Assembly: GCA_963691815.1 (NCBI GenBank)
Contig: OY829645.1
Coordinates: 9,355,856-9,419,855 of the forward strand
Reading direction: 5' to 3'
DNA: 64,000 nt
DNA from: Echiichthys vipera
Taxonomy: Eukaryota; Chordata; Actinopteri; Perciformes; Trachinidae
Part shown: positions 11,396-20,989 of the stretch, piece after piece
How positions within the stretch are numbered: position 1 is the first letter of the stretch
Layout of the letters: the number at the start of each line of letters is the position of its first letter
Notes under the pieces: model-generated
What the model saw: only the letters and a program-made list of their open reading frames with translations
The model's database searches: none
Told to the model about the DNA's origin: nothing
Translations under genes and position numbers: made by a program

Positions 11396-12058
11396 CTAAA
11401 GGAGGATGATGATTTGATTGATCTGTTCTATAACTTCTTGCAGGGAAGTCTCTGAAATGTTAAGAACTGAGGACATTTTCAGAAATAGAGCAGCCAAATT
11501 ATGTTCCAACTGACTCTCCAGTTCTTGTACATCTTTGCTCTCCACGACTTCAAAGTCAAAATCATCAGCTACAGAGACATTATCCTCTGCTTGAATGTTC
11601 AGATTAGGGGGAGATTCTTCAGGTAAATTCCCTGGAAGAATTTCGAATTTGAATGACATTGTACTGTGTACTGGGTGCTCTTTGGATTTATGTGCATTAA
11701 ATGTGGAATAATTGCTGCTCTGAAAGTTACACCCTTGATATGGACAACTAACCTCTTGTTTCAGTTTCAAATGCCCACGTAAATGGGTGAAAAAGTTTGA
11801 ATCAGTGCCAGGCTCAACAAAGTCACACAGCTGACAGTGGAATGCTGTTTCATTCCTTTTGCCCGGATCTTTTTGACTGTGCCAGGTAGATAAATGCACC
11901 TTAAGTGCATTAAAAGACTTAAACATGCATATGCATTCCTTATGTGGGCAAGGAAGTTGTGCAATCCGTGTATGGGACCCATGTTTTAAGCGGTAATGCT
12001 TAAGTAACTGGCCTCTCTTTTCTGCATAAAATGTGCACCACTTACACGTCCACTGCAT
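11396..12058 (-). CDS. C2H2-type zinc-finger protein of a teleost TE-like family
   Basis: The 220-residue ORF starts MQWTCKWCTFYAEKRGQLLKH. Four Cys/His pairs are visible: CKWC...H...H at about residues 5-25, CPHKEC...H...H at 37-61, CQLCDF...H...H at 74-93, and CPYQGC...H...H at 104-126. An acidic segment follows (about 155-180). The C-terminus, LEHNLAALFLKMSSVLN then EVIEQINQIIILL, looks helical. From memory, many teleost predicted proteins share this N-terminal layout and continue much further, so this ORF is probably truncated by its stop. A tttcatttcag acceptor lies 43 bases upstream of the ATG. Binding to DNA or RNA is an inference from the fingers only. Confidence 0.72.
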   Translation of the reverse strand: MQWTCKWCTFYAEKRGQLLKHYRLKHGSHTRIAQLPCPHKECICMFKSFNALKVHLSTWHSQKDPGKRNETAFHCQLCDFVEPGTDSNFFTHLRGHLKLKQEVSCPYQGCNFQSSNYSTFNAHKSKEHPVHSTMSFKFEILPGNLPEESPPNLNIQAEDNVSVADDFDFEVVESKDVQELESQLEHNLAALFLKMSSVLNISETSLQEVIEQINQIIILL

Positions 12059-12100
12059 TTGAAGGTTTTATCTGGTTCTGAAGGGTCCTGATTGATAAAT

Positions 12101-12184
12101 CTGAAATGAAAGAAAATTAGGAAATGATTAGAAAATGGAGGGAGAGAGGGGGAGAGAGGGAGAGAACATTTTGAGAATCCTCAC
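12101..12184 (-). other. Likely short intron upstream of the zinc-finger ORF
   Basis: On the minus strand CCAG|GTGAGG at 12185/12184 makes a good donor, and TTTCTTTCATTTCAG ending at 12101 makes a good acceptor, giving an 84-base intron. The upstream exon is open back to about 12334, where CTCTCTCTGTGCTCAG could be its own acceptor. Joined, the upstream frame reads through the acceptor and stops just after the zinc-finger ATG in another frame. These are by-eye splice calls. Confidence 0.5.
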
Positions 12185-12334
12185 CTGGATCAAGCTGAGC
12201 CACTAGACGAAGCAATACTTCAGATGTGTCCACTGCAGAGGAACTGAATGCCAGGCTGGGGTTAAAAACAGTTCCTGAAATACTCCCACCTTCAGAAAAG
12301 GAGGGAAACAGCAGAGTCAATGTCAAGACTGAGC
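12185..12334 (-). other. Upstream exon-like ORF
   Basis: The minus strand is open here, reading LTLTLLFPSFSEGG and ending LLRLVAQLDP at the GTGAGG donor. I do not recognise the peptide. If spliced as above, it continues as DLSIRTLQNQIKPSNAVDV and stops, overlapping the zinc-finger start codon by a few bases. It could be an upstream ORF or part of an alternative transcript. Confidence 0.4.
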
Positions 12335-13239
12335 ACAGAGAGAGAGTGAGTGTGTTTGGTGAGATGATTATTTATCCACAAGTGCAATCATTGTATTATT
12401 TGGGACACAAAATAGGTACTATGGATTCCATTAGATTTATTTCAATTGTTTTCCTTTTTATGATCATAAAATTTACAAAAATGCAAGGAGATATTAATTA
12501 CTGCACAAGAAGAATCATGAGAAAATACCTTTTACTGCTGAGATTGTGCAATGTGTGGACTCCTCATTAGTTTGAGCCTGTGTTGGATACAGTTAAAAAG
12601 AATAAAACAATTCAACTGTTAACACTTAATATTTAGGCATGCACAGATTAAATATCAGCAAGCTTCTGAGCGAAGAGAGTCCCGCTCCAACTGCCCATTA
12701 CCTCCAATAGAAAATTTGAAACCGATTTTTGAGAAAAGCAGAAACGACCCTCTTCTTACACTCGTTACAGTTTCCATAATATTTACTCAAGAGATACCAA
12801 AATTACATCAGAGTGTTCGGAAACTTCTCGTGCCAAGTGACATATCTTTGTTTTTTTGATGCGAGCTCGCGTTTTGCCACAGTAAGCCCTAATGCGAGGG
12901 CAAGAAATCCCAATGTTTCCCTCCTTTCCTCCTTGCTAGTTTGTCCTGCATCTCCAAGCTAACTTCAAAGAAAATAACCCCCTCCCCCAGCGCTAGACTT
13001 GGTAACGTTAGCACTGCTACACAAACGCGGCCTGTAACCCCCAATCTCTTGTTTATGACGGATAAGACTACACAGAGACACACGTCGTAACATCGAACAT
13101 GATAGACAATGTTATCAATGGCTCTATCAATTGTTTTTTCGCAAATTTCATTGAAAACAAATGCATCGAGAGGACGGTTAGCGAAACAGCAGAAAAGCGA
13201 ACAGACTTGCATAGTTCCCCTTTTAGTCAAGCATGGACT
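12335..13239. other. Putative intron or spacer, nothing recognised
   Basis: This stretch lies between the exon-like pieces inside the candidate element. No conserved motif was seen. The open frame at 12889-13245 on the minus strand has no domain I know. Confidence 0.35.
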
Positions 13240-13331
13240 TACCAAACCAACGTTCCCAGCAGCAGCAGAGTGATGAATCCGAAAATTGAAATGATGGCGG
13301 TTGCTGCCGTGTTGTAGTCCAACGACATCAT
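13240..13331 (-). CDS. Possible first coding exon of a small membrane protein
   Basis: From two adjacent ATG codons at 13331 and 13328 the minus strand encodes MMSLDYNTAATA followed by an uninterrupted hydrophobic stretch (IISIFGFITLLLLGTLV) long enough to span a membrane. The frame ends in TG followed by GTAAGT, a consensus donor splice site. The sequence just upstream is GC-rich with GGCGCGCC. I do not recognise the protein and could not place its second exon. It may be a host gene exon or an exon of the surrounding candidate element. Membrane location is inferred from hydrophobicity only. Confidence 0.45.
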
Positions 13332-13450
13332 GTCCACTCCACTACCGCGCGGCGCGCCAAGGGGCAGGTGGTTGATGACCTGTGCAGTCAGTGCGCATGT
13401 GCAAATGTTGAGACGTTTGGGGGAGGGGAGGGCGCAGTGGCAGATTGTGG
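13332..13450 (-). promoter_or_regulatory. GC-rich promoter-like region
   Basis: It sits directly upstream of the possible first exon. It contains GGCGCGCC and GCGCATGTGC, the latter resembling an NRF-1-type site, and CpGs are dense compared with the AT-rich surroundings. No TATA box is evident. Confidence 0.4.
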
Positions 13451-14039
13451 CACTGCCAGCCCTGCTCGCTCACTGACAGACTTCTGTTTAGATCCACAGT
13501 TTTTAATTGCTTAATTTACGATAAAACTACAGATTTATGATATTTGTTTTTTCTTGTAAACAATACAATTGTGCCGATAATGTTATGTAAAAGCAAGAAA
13601 AGAAATGAAGTAACAAAACTAGAGGAGCATTTTCCTCTGAAGTGTAAGGCAGAAGAAATAGAAAGTAACTTAAGAAAATGTGCCAACACCTCTAATATGT
13701 AGGGTGTTTAAGTATAAGAGTAAATGCACATAGTTACATGTAACTAAGTACATTTACTCTTGAAAAGGCACAAGTTCCCAGGACTTGTTTTTTCTAAATT
13801 AATACAACTTGAGCATACTGAGTTTGGAAGGTTTTTCATCCCCAATGTACAAGTAACTTATTCTAAATGAGTGTTAACAACATGTTAATAAAAACTGAGT
13901 TTGGTGCACTTAATACCTTTTATTAAAGCCAATGTTAAGATTTACAGTGTGGAAGTGGCTGCAAGACAGACAGACATACAAAGTAGAGAGAGATGCACTG
14001 CAAGCTAACACTAGCACATTAATGCACAGATGCACAAAG

Positions 14040-14325
14040 TGCAGTGTCTGTCTTTGTCTCTCTCTTTCCATCTGTTTGTCTTTTCTCTCTCCTTTTCTTC
14101 CTCCCCAACCGGTGCAGACAGATGTCCATCCTCCACAGAGCTGGGTCTGTCCCACGTTCCTGCCAGTTATAGGGAAGGTTTTCGTTGCCACTGTACTCAA
14201 TGGGGGAATTGTTGGGTCTATGTAAATCATAAATAAGTCATAGAGTGTGGTCTATACCTATTCTGTAAAGTGTCCTAAGGTAACTTTTGTTGGCACTATA
14301 AATACAATTGAATTGAATTGGATTA
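14040..14325 (+). mobile_element. 3' tail of a Maui-like L2 LINE
   Basis: CTCCACAGAGCTGGGTCTGT, GGGAAGGTTTTCGTTGCCAC and CTGTAAAGTGTCCT are followed by the tail AATTGAATTGAATTGG. The same blocks occur in the same order at 20990-21290 and 24741-24955, the first of which follows an L2 ORF. No ORF is included here. Confidence 0.85.
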
Positions 14326-14389
14326 ATTTCCTGCTTCAGTGAATTTTCAAAATACAGTTTGGAAAAGAAAAACAACATTAAATGTTTCT

Positions 14390-14940
14390 CTTTAAAGAGA
14401 CACTGTATAGCATTTTAAGATATGTATTACCTTTATTCATGAATAAGTCCTCATTGGTGTACAATTACCTCTGCCAACAATCTGACGTAACCACCTGCGT
14501 CAGCGAACAATTTCTTATCTGTATTTACATAGTACCGGTAAGCTCCGCCTCCTTCCGGTCTATAAAAAAACTATGAATGGCCGAGAGGGACATAAGGCGC
14601 TGCATGGTACCGGTAAGGCTAAACGTGGTTTTGCTCAGAGCCAGCATGACTGTAGAAGACTGGAGAAAGCTCATCGAAACATGCTTGTCACTGCCCTGGC
14701 AAATTTGAAAGCCTGCACTGTACTTTTGTTCATAATGCAAGATCATACTTATGCCACGCCACAGGAGAGGGAATCCTCGTCGCCGAAAAAGAAAAAAAGA
14801 GAATTGAAGGGAACATGACTAACGAACGACAGAAAATTCGGGCAAACATCGGGGTAGTTTTTCCCAGGTGGAAAGAGCTAATGAAGGAAAAAGATTTCAA
14901 AAGGGAGGCTGAAGTCACCTACTTTCTTTTCAACAGATAA
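14390..14940 (+). repeat. Dispersed teleost repeat carrying a peptide frame
   Basis: The opening CACTGTATAGCATTTTAAGA and TTCATGAATAAGTCCTCATT resemble an abundant fish repeat I recall, which often precedes an ATG. Frames at 14573-14818 (lysine-rich end, SPKKKKRELKGT) and 14815-14940 follow. A similar lysine-rich plus NIGV peptide occurs at 63683-63949. Confidence 0.45.
14815..14940 (+). CDS. 41-residue NIGVxF peptide, unknown function
   Basis: The frame reads MTNDRQKIRANIGVVF, then PRWKELMKEKDFKREAEV, and ends YFLFNR. It shares R-x-NIGV-x-F-x-RW-K/R-E with the peptide at 63683-63949. The upstream frame ends in a lysine-rich stretch and overlaps the start in another frame, so a small indel may have split one longer protein. 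I do not know a function. Confidence 0.4.
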   Translation: MTNERQKIRANIGVVFPRWKELMKEKDFKREAEVTYFLFNR

Positions 14941-15178
14941 GTCCATGTCACTGTCTATCATCTGACTACAAGTAACTCTAATAATTATTGTTACAGTAAC
15001 AAAAGTGAATTCAGTTAATAGTACAATTCTATTTAATTAATTGAAACTATTAAGTATTTTGCACTCTTAACGTTACATTTATCCAAATTTATTTAAATGT
15101 GTAATCAGAACGTGTCTGTATTAAGTAAGACTAACTTGAATGCATCTTCTTTACACTAATGTTACCACTTTAGTTATG
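14941..15178. other. AT-rich spacer before the Tc1 element
   Basis: No gene or repeat boundary seen. The AT-rich character is similar to the flank on the other side of the Tc1 insertion. Confidence 0.4.
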
Positions 15179-15460
15179 CACTCAACAAAAAAATTAACGC
15201 AACACTTTCGTTTTTGCTCCCATTTTTCATGAGATGGACTTAAAGATCTAAAATTCATTCCAGATACACAATATAACCATTTCTCTCAAACATTGTTCAC
15301 CTATCTGTCTAAATGTGTGATAGTGAGCACTTCTGCTTTGCTGAGATAATCCATCCCACCTCACAGGTGTGCCACATCCAGATGCTGATCTGACATCATG
15401 ATTAGTGCACAGGTGTGCCTTAGACTGTCCACAATAAAAGGCCACCCTGAAATGTGCAGT
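15179..15460 (+). repeat. Left terminal inverted repeat of the Tc1-like element
   Basis: It matches 16467-16744 in reverse complement with scattered differences. Blocks such as GAGATGGACTTAAAGATCTA and CAGCATCTGGATGTGGCACA (in one orientation or the other) are shared. Confidence 0.88.
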
Positions 15461-15476
15461 TTTGTCTCACAGCAAA

Positions 15477-16424
15477 ATGCCTCAGATGCCACAAGCATTG
15501 AGGGAGCGTGCAATTGGCATGCTGACAGCAGGAATGTCAACCAGGTCTGTTGCTCGTGCATTGAATGTTCATTTCTCCACCATAAGCCGTCTCCAAAGGC
15601 GTTTCAGAGAATATGGCAGTACATCCAACCGCTCTCACAACCGCAGACCACGTGTAACCACGCCAGCCCAGGACCTCCACATCCAGCAGGTTCACCTCCA
15701 AGATCGTCTGAGACCAGCCACTGAGACAGCTGCTGAAACAATTGGTTCGCATAACCAAACAATTTCTGCACAAACTGTCAGAAACCGTCTCAGGGAAGCT
15801 CAACTGCATGCTCGTCGTCCTCATCGGGGTCTTGACCTGACTCCAGCTCGTCGCCGTAACAGACTTGAGTGGGCAAATGCTCACATTCGATGGCGTCTGG
15901 CACATTGGAGAGGTGTTCTCTTCATGGATGAATCTCTTTACATTGTTCAGGGCAGATGGCAGACAGCGTGTGTGGCGTCGTGTGGGTGAGCGCTTTGCTG
16001 ATGTCAATGTTATGGACGAGTGGCCCATGGTGGTGGTGGGGTTATGGTATGGGCAGGCATCTGTTATGGACGAAGAACACAGGTGCATTTTATTGATGGC
16101 ATTCTGAATGCAGAGAGATACCGTGATGAGATCCTGAGGCCCATTGTTGTGCCATACATTCATGAACATCATCTCATGTTTCAGCAAGATAATGCAAGGC
16201 CCCATGTTGCAAGGATTTCTACAAAATTCTTGGAAGCTGAAAATGTCCCAGTTCTTGCATGGCCAGCATACTCACCGGACATGTCACCCATTGAGCATGT
16301 TTGGGATGCTCTTGACCGGCGTATACGACAGCGTGTACCAGTTCCCACTAATATCCAGCAACTTCGCACAGCCATTGAATGTATTGCACTGCATGAGGCA
16401 AATGGTGGTCACACCAGATACTGA
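15477..16424 (+). pseudogene. Tc1-like DD34E transposase, frameshifted
   Basis: From ATG 15477 the protein starts MPQMPQALRERAIGML and has a helix-turn-helix region (GMSTRSVARALNVHFSTISR, about residues 17-36). The first catalytic Asp is in VLFMDES. The frame then shifts, continues as RADGRQRVWRRVGERFADV, and shifts back at GGGGVMVWAGICYG. The second Asp is in FQQDNARPH and the Glu in SPIEHVWD, with 34 residues between them, so DD34E. Near the end TAIE jumps directly to CIALHEANGG, where the family normally has about 25 more residues, so there is also an internal deletion. The catalytic residues remain visible but no full-length protein can be made. Confidence 0.9.
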
Positions 16425-16466
16425 CTGGTTCTGAGTCCCCAGACCCCCAATAAAGCAAAAAAATGT

Positions 16467-16744
16467 ACTGTACATTTCAGGGTGGCCTTTTATTGTGGAC
16501 AGTCTAAGGCACACCTGTGCACTATGATGTCAGATCAGCATCTGGATGTGGCACACCTGTGAGGTGGGATGGATTATCTCAGCAAAGCAGAAGTGCTCAC
16601 TATCACACATTTAGACAGATTTGTGAACAATGCTTGAGAGAAATGGTAATGTTGTGTATCTGGTATGAATTTTAGATCTTTAAGTCCATCTCATGAAAAA
16701 TGGGAGCAAAAACAAAAGTCTTGCGTTTATATTTTTGTTGAGTG
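16467..16744 (-). repeat. Right terminal inverted repeat of the Tc1-like element
   Basis: Reverse complement of the left repeat, starting soon after the transposase stop and ending in TTTTTGTTGAGTG followed by TA. Confidence 0.88.
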
Positions 16745-17673
16745 TATTAACTCAGTTTTCTTCCATTAAACCAAATTATTACATTCTAGTTGTGACATCT
16801 TGTAGCTCCTCATTTCATTCAAGGAAACCAATTGCCTTAAACCTTTTAAGTTGCATTAACACAATACAGTATACACACACACACATGTTGGCACAACTTA
16901 AACCATTTATTTAGTTGAATGCTTTTTGTTCTGCTTTTTAAATAATCAATATAGTTTCTTTAGTCACAAGCCAAAGTATTACTTACATACATAAACAATG
17001 ATATATTTTGCCTTTTTAAAAACTGATACATCACCATAAACAAAATGTACGTAATTCCCTATATTATAGGACTAGATTCCCTCACTGATTCACTTAAGAG
17101 AAAACTTAAAAACAGGAAGATTCTCTTCAAAAGACCATTTATTTTGATGACTTTAAAATAGGCATCACCTCAAAGTCGTAATCAGCAGCCAGGAAAGAAT
17201 ATGTTTTACACATAAAAATAAAACTTGTGTATACATTTGGTCTTTTCAACATGTTACTTTTTAAACCTTATGAAACTCTAAACACATCTATTTACATGCA
17301 CATATTAACATGTATAACTGGTTATACACTCTCTTTAAAACTTGAGATGCAAGGGAACAGCCATTAAGTATAAAAATAGAGTTCCTAACAGTCTATCAAA
17401 TCAAATCTTTGCTGTCCTTTGACAAAGAAGTATAAATATCATAATTTTTAACCTTTATAAATGCAAGGAAGCAACCCCCCCCCCCCCAAAAAAAAAAACT
17501 AAAACAAAACAAGGATACACACAGTTTATTATTTATAATGGCCGTTAACATTATCCTTGGATGTATTTGAACACAAGCACTTTAACAGATCAACATGCTG
17601 TATCCAAATATCTTTCTTTGAGCAACCCCATATTTAGAGCTTGACACTTAGACTGCGCACTCTGCGTGTCATT
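16745..17673. other. AT-rich stretch, likely 3' flank of the TE gene fragment
   Basis: No ORF is supported. A C run at 17475-17487 runs into an A run. Relative to the minus-strand gene fragment that ends at 17674, this would be 3' untranslated sequence. Confidence 0.35.
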
Positions 17674-17823
17674 TTATTTTGGCTCCATCTCTATGAATAT
17701 TTTCTGCAGTGCATCAAAAGTGTGTTTGAGCTCACCTGGATAGCTCAAGTTCATAGCATATATGAGACCAAATAAGAGGGCACAACCATGTGCAACTGAT
17801 GGCAGTTCATTAAGCACTTTTAA
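17674..17823 (-). pseudogene. C-terminal fragment of a SAMD3-like TE-associated protein
   Basis: The minus strand reads VLNELPSVAHGCALLFGL, then IYAMNLSYPGELKHTFDAL, and ends QKIFIEMEPK before a TAA stop at 17674-17676. This strongly resembles the C-terminus of the multi-copy teleost proteins annotated as sterile alpha motif domain-containing protein 3-like, as I remember them. The rest is cut off by the L2 insertion at about 17824. It may belong to the same mobile family as the zinc-finger ORF at 11396-12058, but its position does not allow both to be one transcript of one copy. Confidence 0.6.
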
Positions 17824-17826
17824 ACA

Positions 17827-20425
17827 TCAGATCTCTGTCATCTAAAGCTGTATTAATAAATGATCTGATATCAGATAATCATATTGATCTACTCAACCTG
17901 GCTGTGTCATGAAGAATATGCTAGCCTACTAATGTTAATACTCATATTCCTCGAGGCAGTGGTCGAGGAGGAGGCGTTGCAGCTAATTATGACTCACACC
18001 TATTAATAAACCCTAAAGCTAAACTCAATTATAATTCATTTGAAAATCAGCCAATTATACTTGTTATAGTGTACCGTGCTCCTGGTCCATACTCTCTGAA
18101 TTCTCAGAGTTTCTGTGAAATTTAGTCCTTAAATCTGATGAAGTAATCATTTTAGGAGATTTTAATATTCACGTGGACGTTAATAATAATAGCCTTAGTA
18201 TTGCGTTTATTTCGTTATTTATTTTGTTTTGGCTTATGGTGTGGAAATCAATGACTTAATAGTCTTTCCACAGAATCCTATTTTATCAGACCATTATTTA
18301 ATAACTTTTGAATTCATATTACAGGACTACTCACCTCTGGGCAAAGGTTTCTACACTAAATGTTTATCTTATAATGCTGTAACTAGATTTAAGGAATCAA
18401 TTCCATCTGGATTTAATTTAATGCCTTATCCTAATATTCCAGATTCCTGCACTTACGTTAGTTGCTCTGAAATTGATCACCTTGTTGACAGTTACCTTGT
18501 TGACAGTTCACCCTGTTGCTCCATTAAAAAAGAAGATAATGAAACAGAGGAAGTTAGCTCCGTGTTATAACTCAAACCCGTGAATTAAAAGAAGTATCGC
18601 GAAAATTGGAAAGTAAATGACGTTTCACTAAATAGGAAGGCCCTCCGTAATGCCAGAGCTGCCTATTACTCATCTTTAATAGAGGAGAATCAGAACGATC
18701 CTAGATTTCTTTTCAGCACTGTAGCCAGGCTGACAGAGAGCCACAGCTGTATTGAGCCATGTATTCCTTTAACCCTCAGTAGTAACGACTTCATGACCTT
18801 CTTTAATGACAAAATTATAACTATTAGAGACGAAATCAACTCGCTTGGCACTAATTTTTCTTCAAACCCAGGAACCTTAGAAACAACTGTAAGACCTGAT
18901 ATATTCTTGGACTGCTTTTCTACAATTGACCTTAACAAATTAACCTCTACTATTTACGCATCAAAGCCATCTACTTGTCTCCTAGACTATTTTCCAACAA
19001 GATCACTTAAAGAAGTGTTACCTTTAGTAAGCACTCCTGTATTAGATATTATTAACATGTCTTTATCAACAGGTTATGTACCACAGTCTTTTAAAGTAGC
19101 TGTAATTAAACCTCTTCTTAAAAAGCCCAGTCTTGATCCTGAGGTACTAGCCAACTATAGACCTATATCTAACCTTCCTTTACTGTCTAAGGTCCTCGAG
19201 AAATTAGTTGCCAATCAGCTGTGTGACTTTTTACATAATAACAAGTTATTTGAGGATTTCCAATCAGGATTTAGAATGAATCATAGCACTGAGACAGCAA
19301 TGGTAAAAATTACTAACAACCTTCTAATAGCTTCAGACAAAGGACTTCGACACTATTGACCATCACATCCTGCTACAGAGACTGGAGCATCTAATTGGCA
19401 TTAAAGGAACCACATTAAGCTGGTTTAAGTCTTATTTTTCAGATAGATCTCAGTTTGTACATGTTAATGACAAATCCTCTATGCACACTAAAGTCAGTAA
19501 TGGATTCCCACAGGGTTCTGTCCTTGGACTGATTCTATTCACCTTATATATGCTTCCCTTAGGAAATATTATAAGGAAGCAATCCATAAATTTTCCTTGT
19601 CATGCTGATGATAAACAATTGTATTTGTCGATCAAACCTGAAGAAACCGATCAGTTAGCTAAACTTCAAATATGCATTAAGGAAATAAAAAGCTGGATGA
19701 CCTGTAATTCTCTGAGGTTAAATTCAGAAAAAACTGGAGTCATTGTACTTGGCCCCAAAGGCCTCTGAAACTCAGTAGCTAAAGATATTGTTACTCTGGA
19801 TGATGTTATATTGTCCTCCAGCACCACAGTAAAGAATCTGGGTGTTATTTTTGATCAGGGTATGTCTTTCGATACTCACATAAAATTAACAACAAGGACT
19901 GCATATTTCACCGGCGTAATATTGTGAAAATTAGGAACATTGTTTCTCAGAAAGATGCAGAAAAACTAGTCCATGCATTTATTACTTCTAGGCTGGACTA
20001 CTGCAACTCCTTATTATCAGGCTACTCCAATAAGTCTGTTAAGAGTCTCCAGATGGTCCAAAATGCTGCAACTCATGTACTAACTAAAACAAATCAAAGA
20101 GAACATATTTCTCCTGTATTAGCTTCTTTGCATTGGCTACCTGTAAAATCTAGAACATAATTTCAAATCCTTCTTCTTACCTACAAAGCTCTTATTGATC
20201 AGGCTCCGTCGTATCTTAAAGAGCTCATAGTACCGTATTACCTGACTAGATCTCTGCGCTCTGAGAATGCAGGGCTACTCGTCGTTCCTAGAGCCTCCAA
20301 AAGTAGAATGAGAGGCAGAGCCTTCAGCTACCAAGCTCCTCTCCTATGGAACAAACGCCCAAGTGTTATTCAGGAGGCAGACACTGTCCCCATATTTAAG
20401 AGTAAACGTAAAACTTTCCTTTTTT
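17827..20425 (+). pseudogene. L2 ORF2 (endonuclease and reverse transcriptase), broken
   Basis: Endonuclease remnants include RGGGVAANYDSHLLINP near 17970 and a VYRAPGPYS-type block near 18070. Reverse transcriptase pieces include KPLLKKPSLDPEVLANYRPI at 19110-19170, FEDFQSGFRMNHSTETAM near 19250, and FDTIDHHILL near 19350. Others are GFPQGSVLG near 19500 and CHADDKQLYL near 19600, where the family has YADD. At 19340 the sequence jumps from ASDKG almost directly to FDTIDH, losing most of motif A. The C-terminal LVHAFITSRLDYCNSLLSG block is at 19965-20020. Many stops and shifts make it inactive. Confidence 0.88.
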
Positions 20426-20429
20426 GATA

Positions 20430-20989
20430 AAGCTTACAGCTAGGGCTTGCAATCCCTTAACAATGTTGTTATTTTAAAAATGATTTTGTTCTGCTAAATT
20501 ATGCTGCTATAGGCCTAGTCTGCCGGGGGATAATCCTTTTCCTGATACTCTGACCATCCCTCCTCTCTGTTTGTATCATTAATGTCTCATCAATGCATGT
20601 TACTAATTCAACTTCTTCCCCGGAGTTGTTTGTGCTTTGTCGTCTAGCAGGTCTCTGCTGATCGTGGTGGTGCCTGCTGCCGTGGTCCTGCATGACGCTT
20701 CCTGCTACTTCTATAACTATTAGTCTTATATACTGTCACTAGTCTTATAAACTAGAAAATTTGTAGCCATAAAAACATCAGTGGTATGTCTTGCTGTATC
20801 GTAGCTGCTATTGCCGCTACTCATCATTGATCATGTTTGCCACCATAATTATTATCATTGTCATATTCTATCACCTTAACTGTGCTTGTTTCCACTATTC
20901 TGCTGTATTAACTGCCATAACATGTAAGTCATTGTCACATTACTATAGATATTATTATAGTTACTGTTACTCAGTGGTTGCTTGCATCT
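20430..20989 (+). other. Degraded 3' untranslated region of the L2
   Basis: Sequence between the L2 ORF end and the recognisable 3' tail. No separate gene is seen. Confidence 0.5.

Larger units (their letters stand above)
9653..13949 (-). mobile_element. Candidate DNA element with CACTGTAA ends and a zinc-finger gene
   Basis: The left end reads CACTGTAAGATATAATAAG then TTGGCTTTACTAAAA. The right end, reverse-complemented from 13949, reads CACTGTAAATCTTAAC then TTGGCTTTAATAAAA. The two ends therefore share CACTGTAA and TTGGCTTTA(C/A)TAAAA in matching order, as expected of a terminal inverted repeat pair. No clear target duplication is visible. Inside, on the minus strand, are a GC-rich promoter-like region, a small membrane-peptide exon, an upstream exon-like ORF and a C2H2 zinc-finger ORF. 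The 3' side is AT-rich with a 252-bp tandem duplication and a palindromic minisatellite. No transposase was recognised. It may be one element, or two separate repeats bracketing host sequence. Confidence 0.45.
15179..16744 (+). mobile_element. Tc1/mariner-type transposon with long inverted repeats
   Basis: Both ends begin CACTCAACAAAAA when read inward. The right end is followed by TA and the left end preceded by TG, so the expected TA duplication has probably decayed on the left. Inverted repeats of about 280 bp span 15179-15460 and 16467-16744. They include GTGCACAGGTGTGCCTTAGA and its reverse complement. The interior holds a frameshifted DDE transposase on the plus strand. Size (1,566 bp) fits the family. 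Confidence 0.93.
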
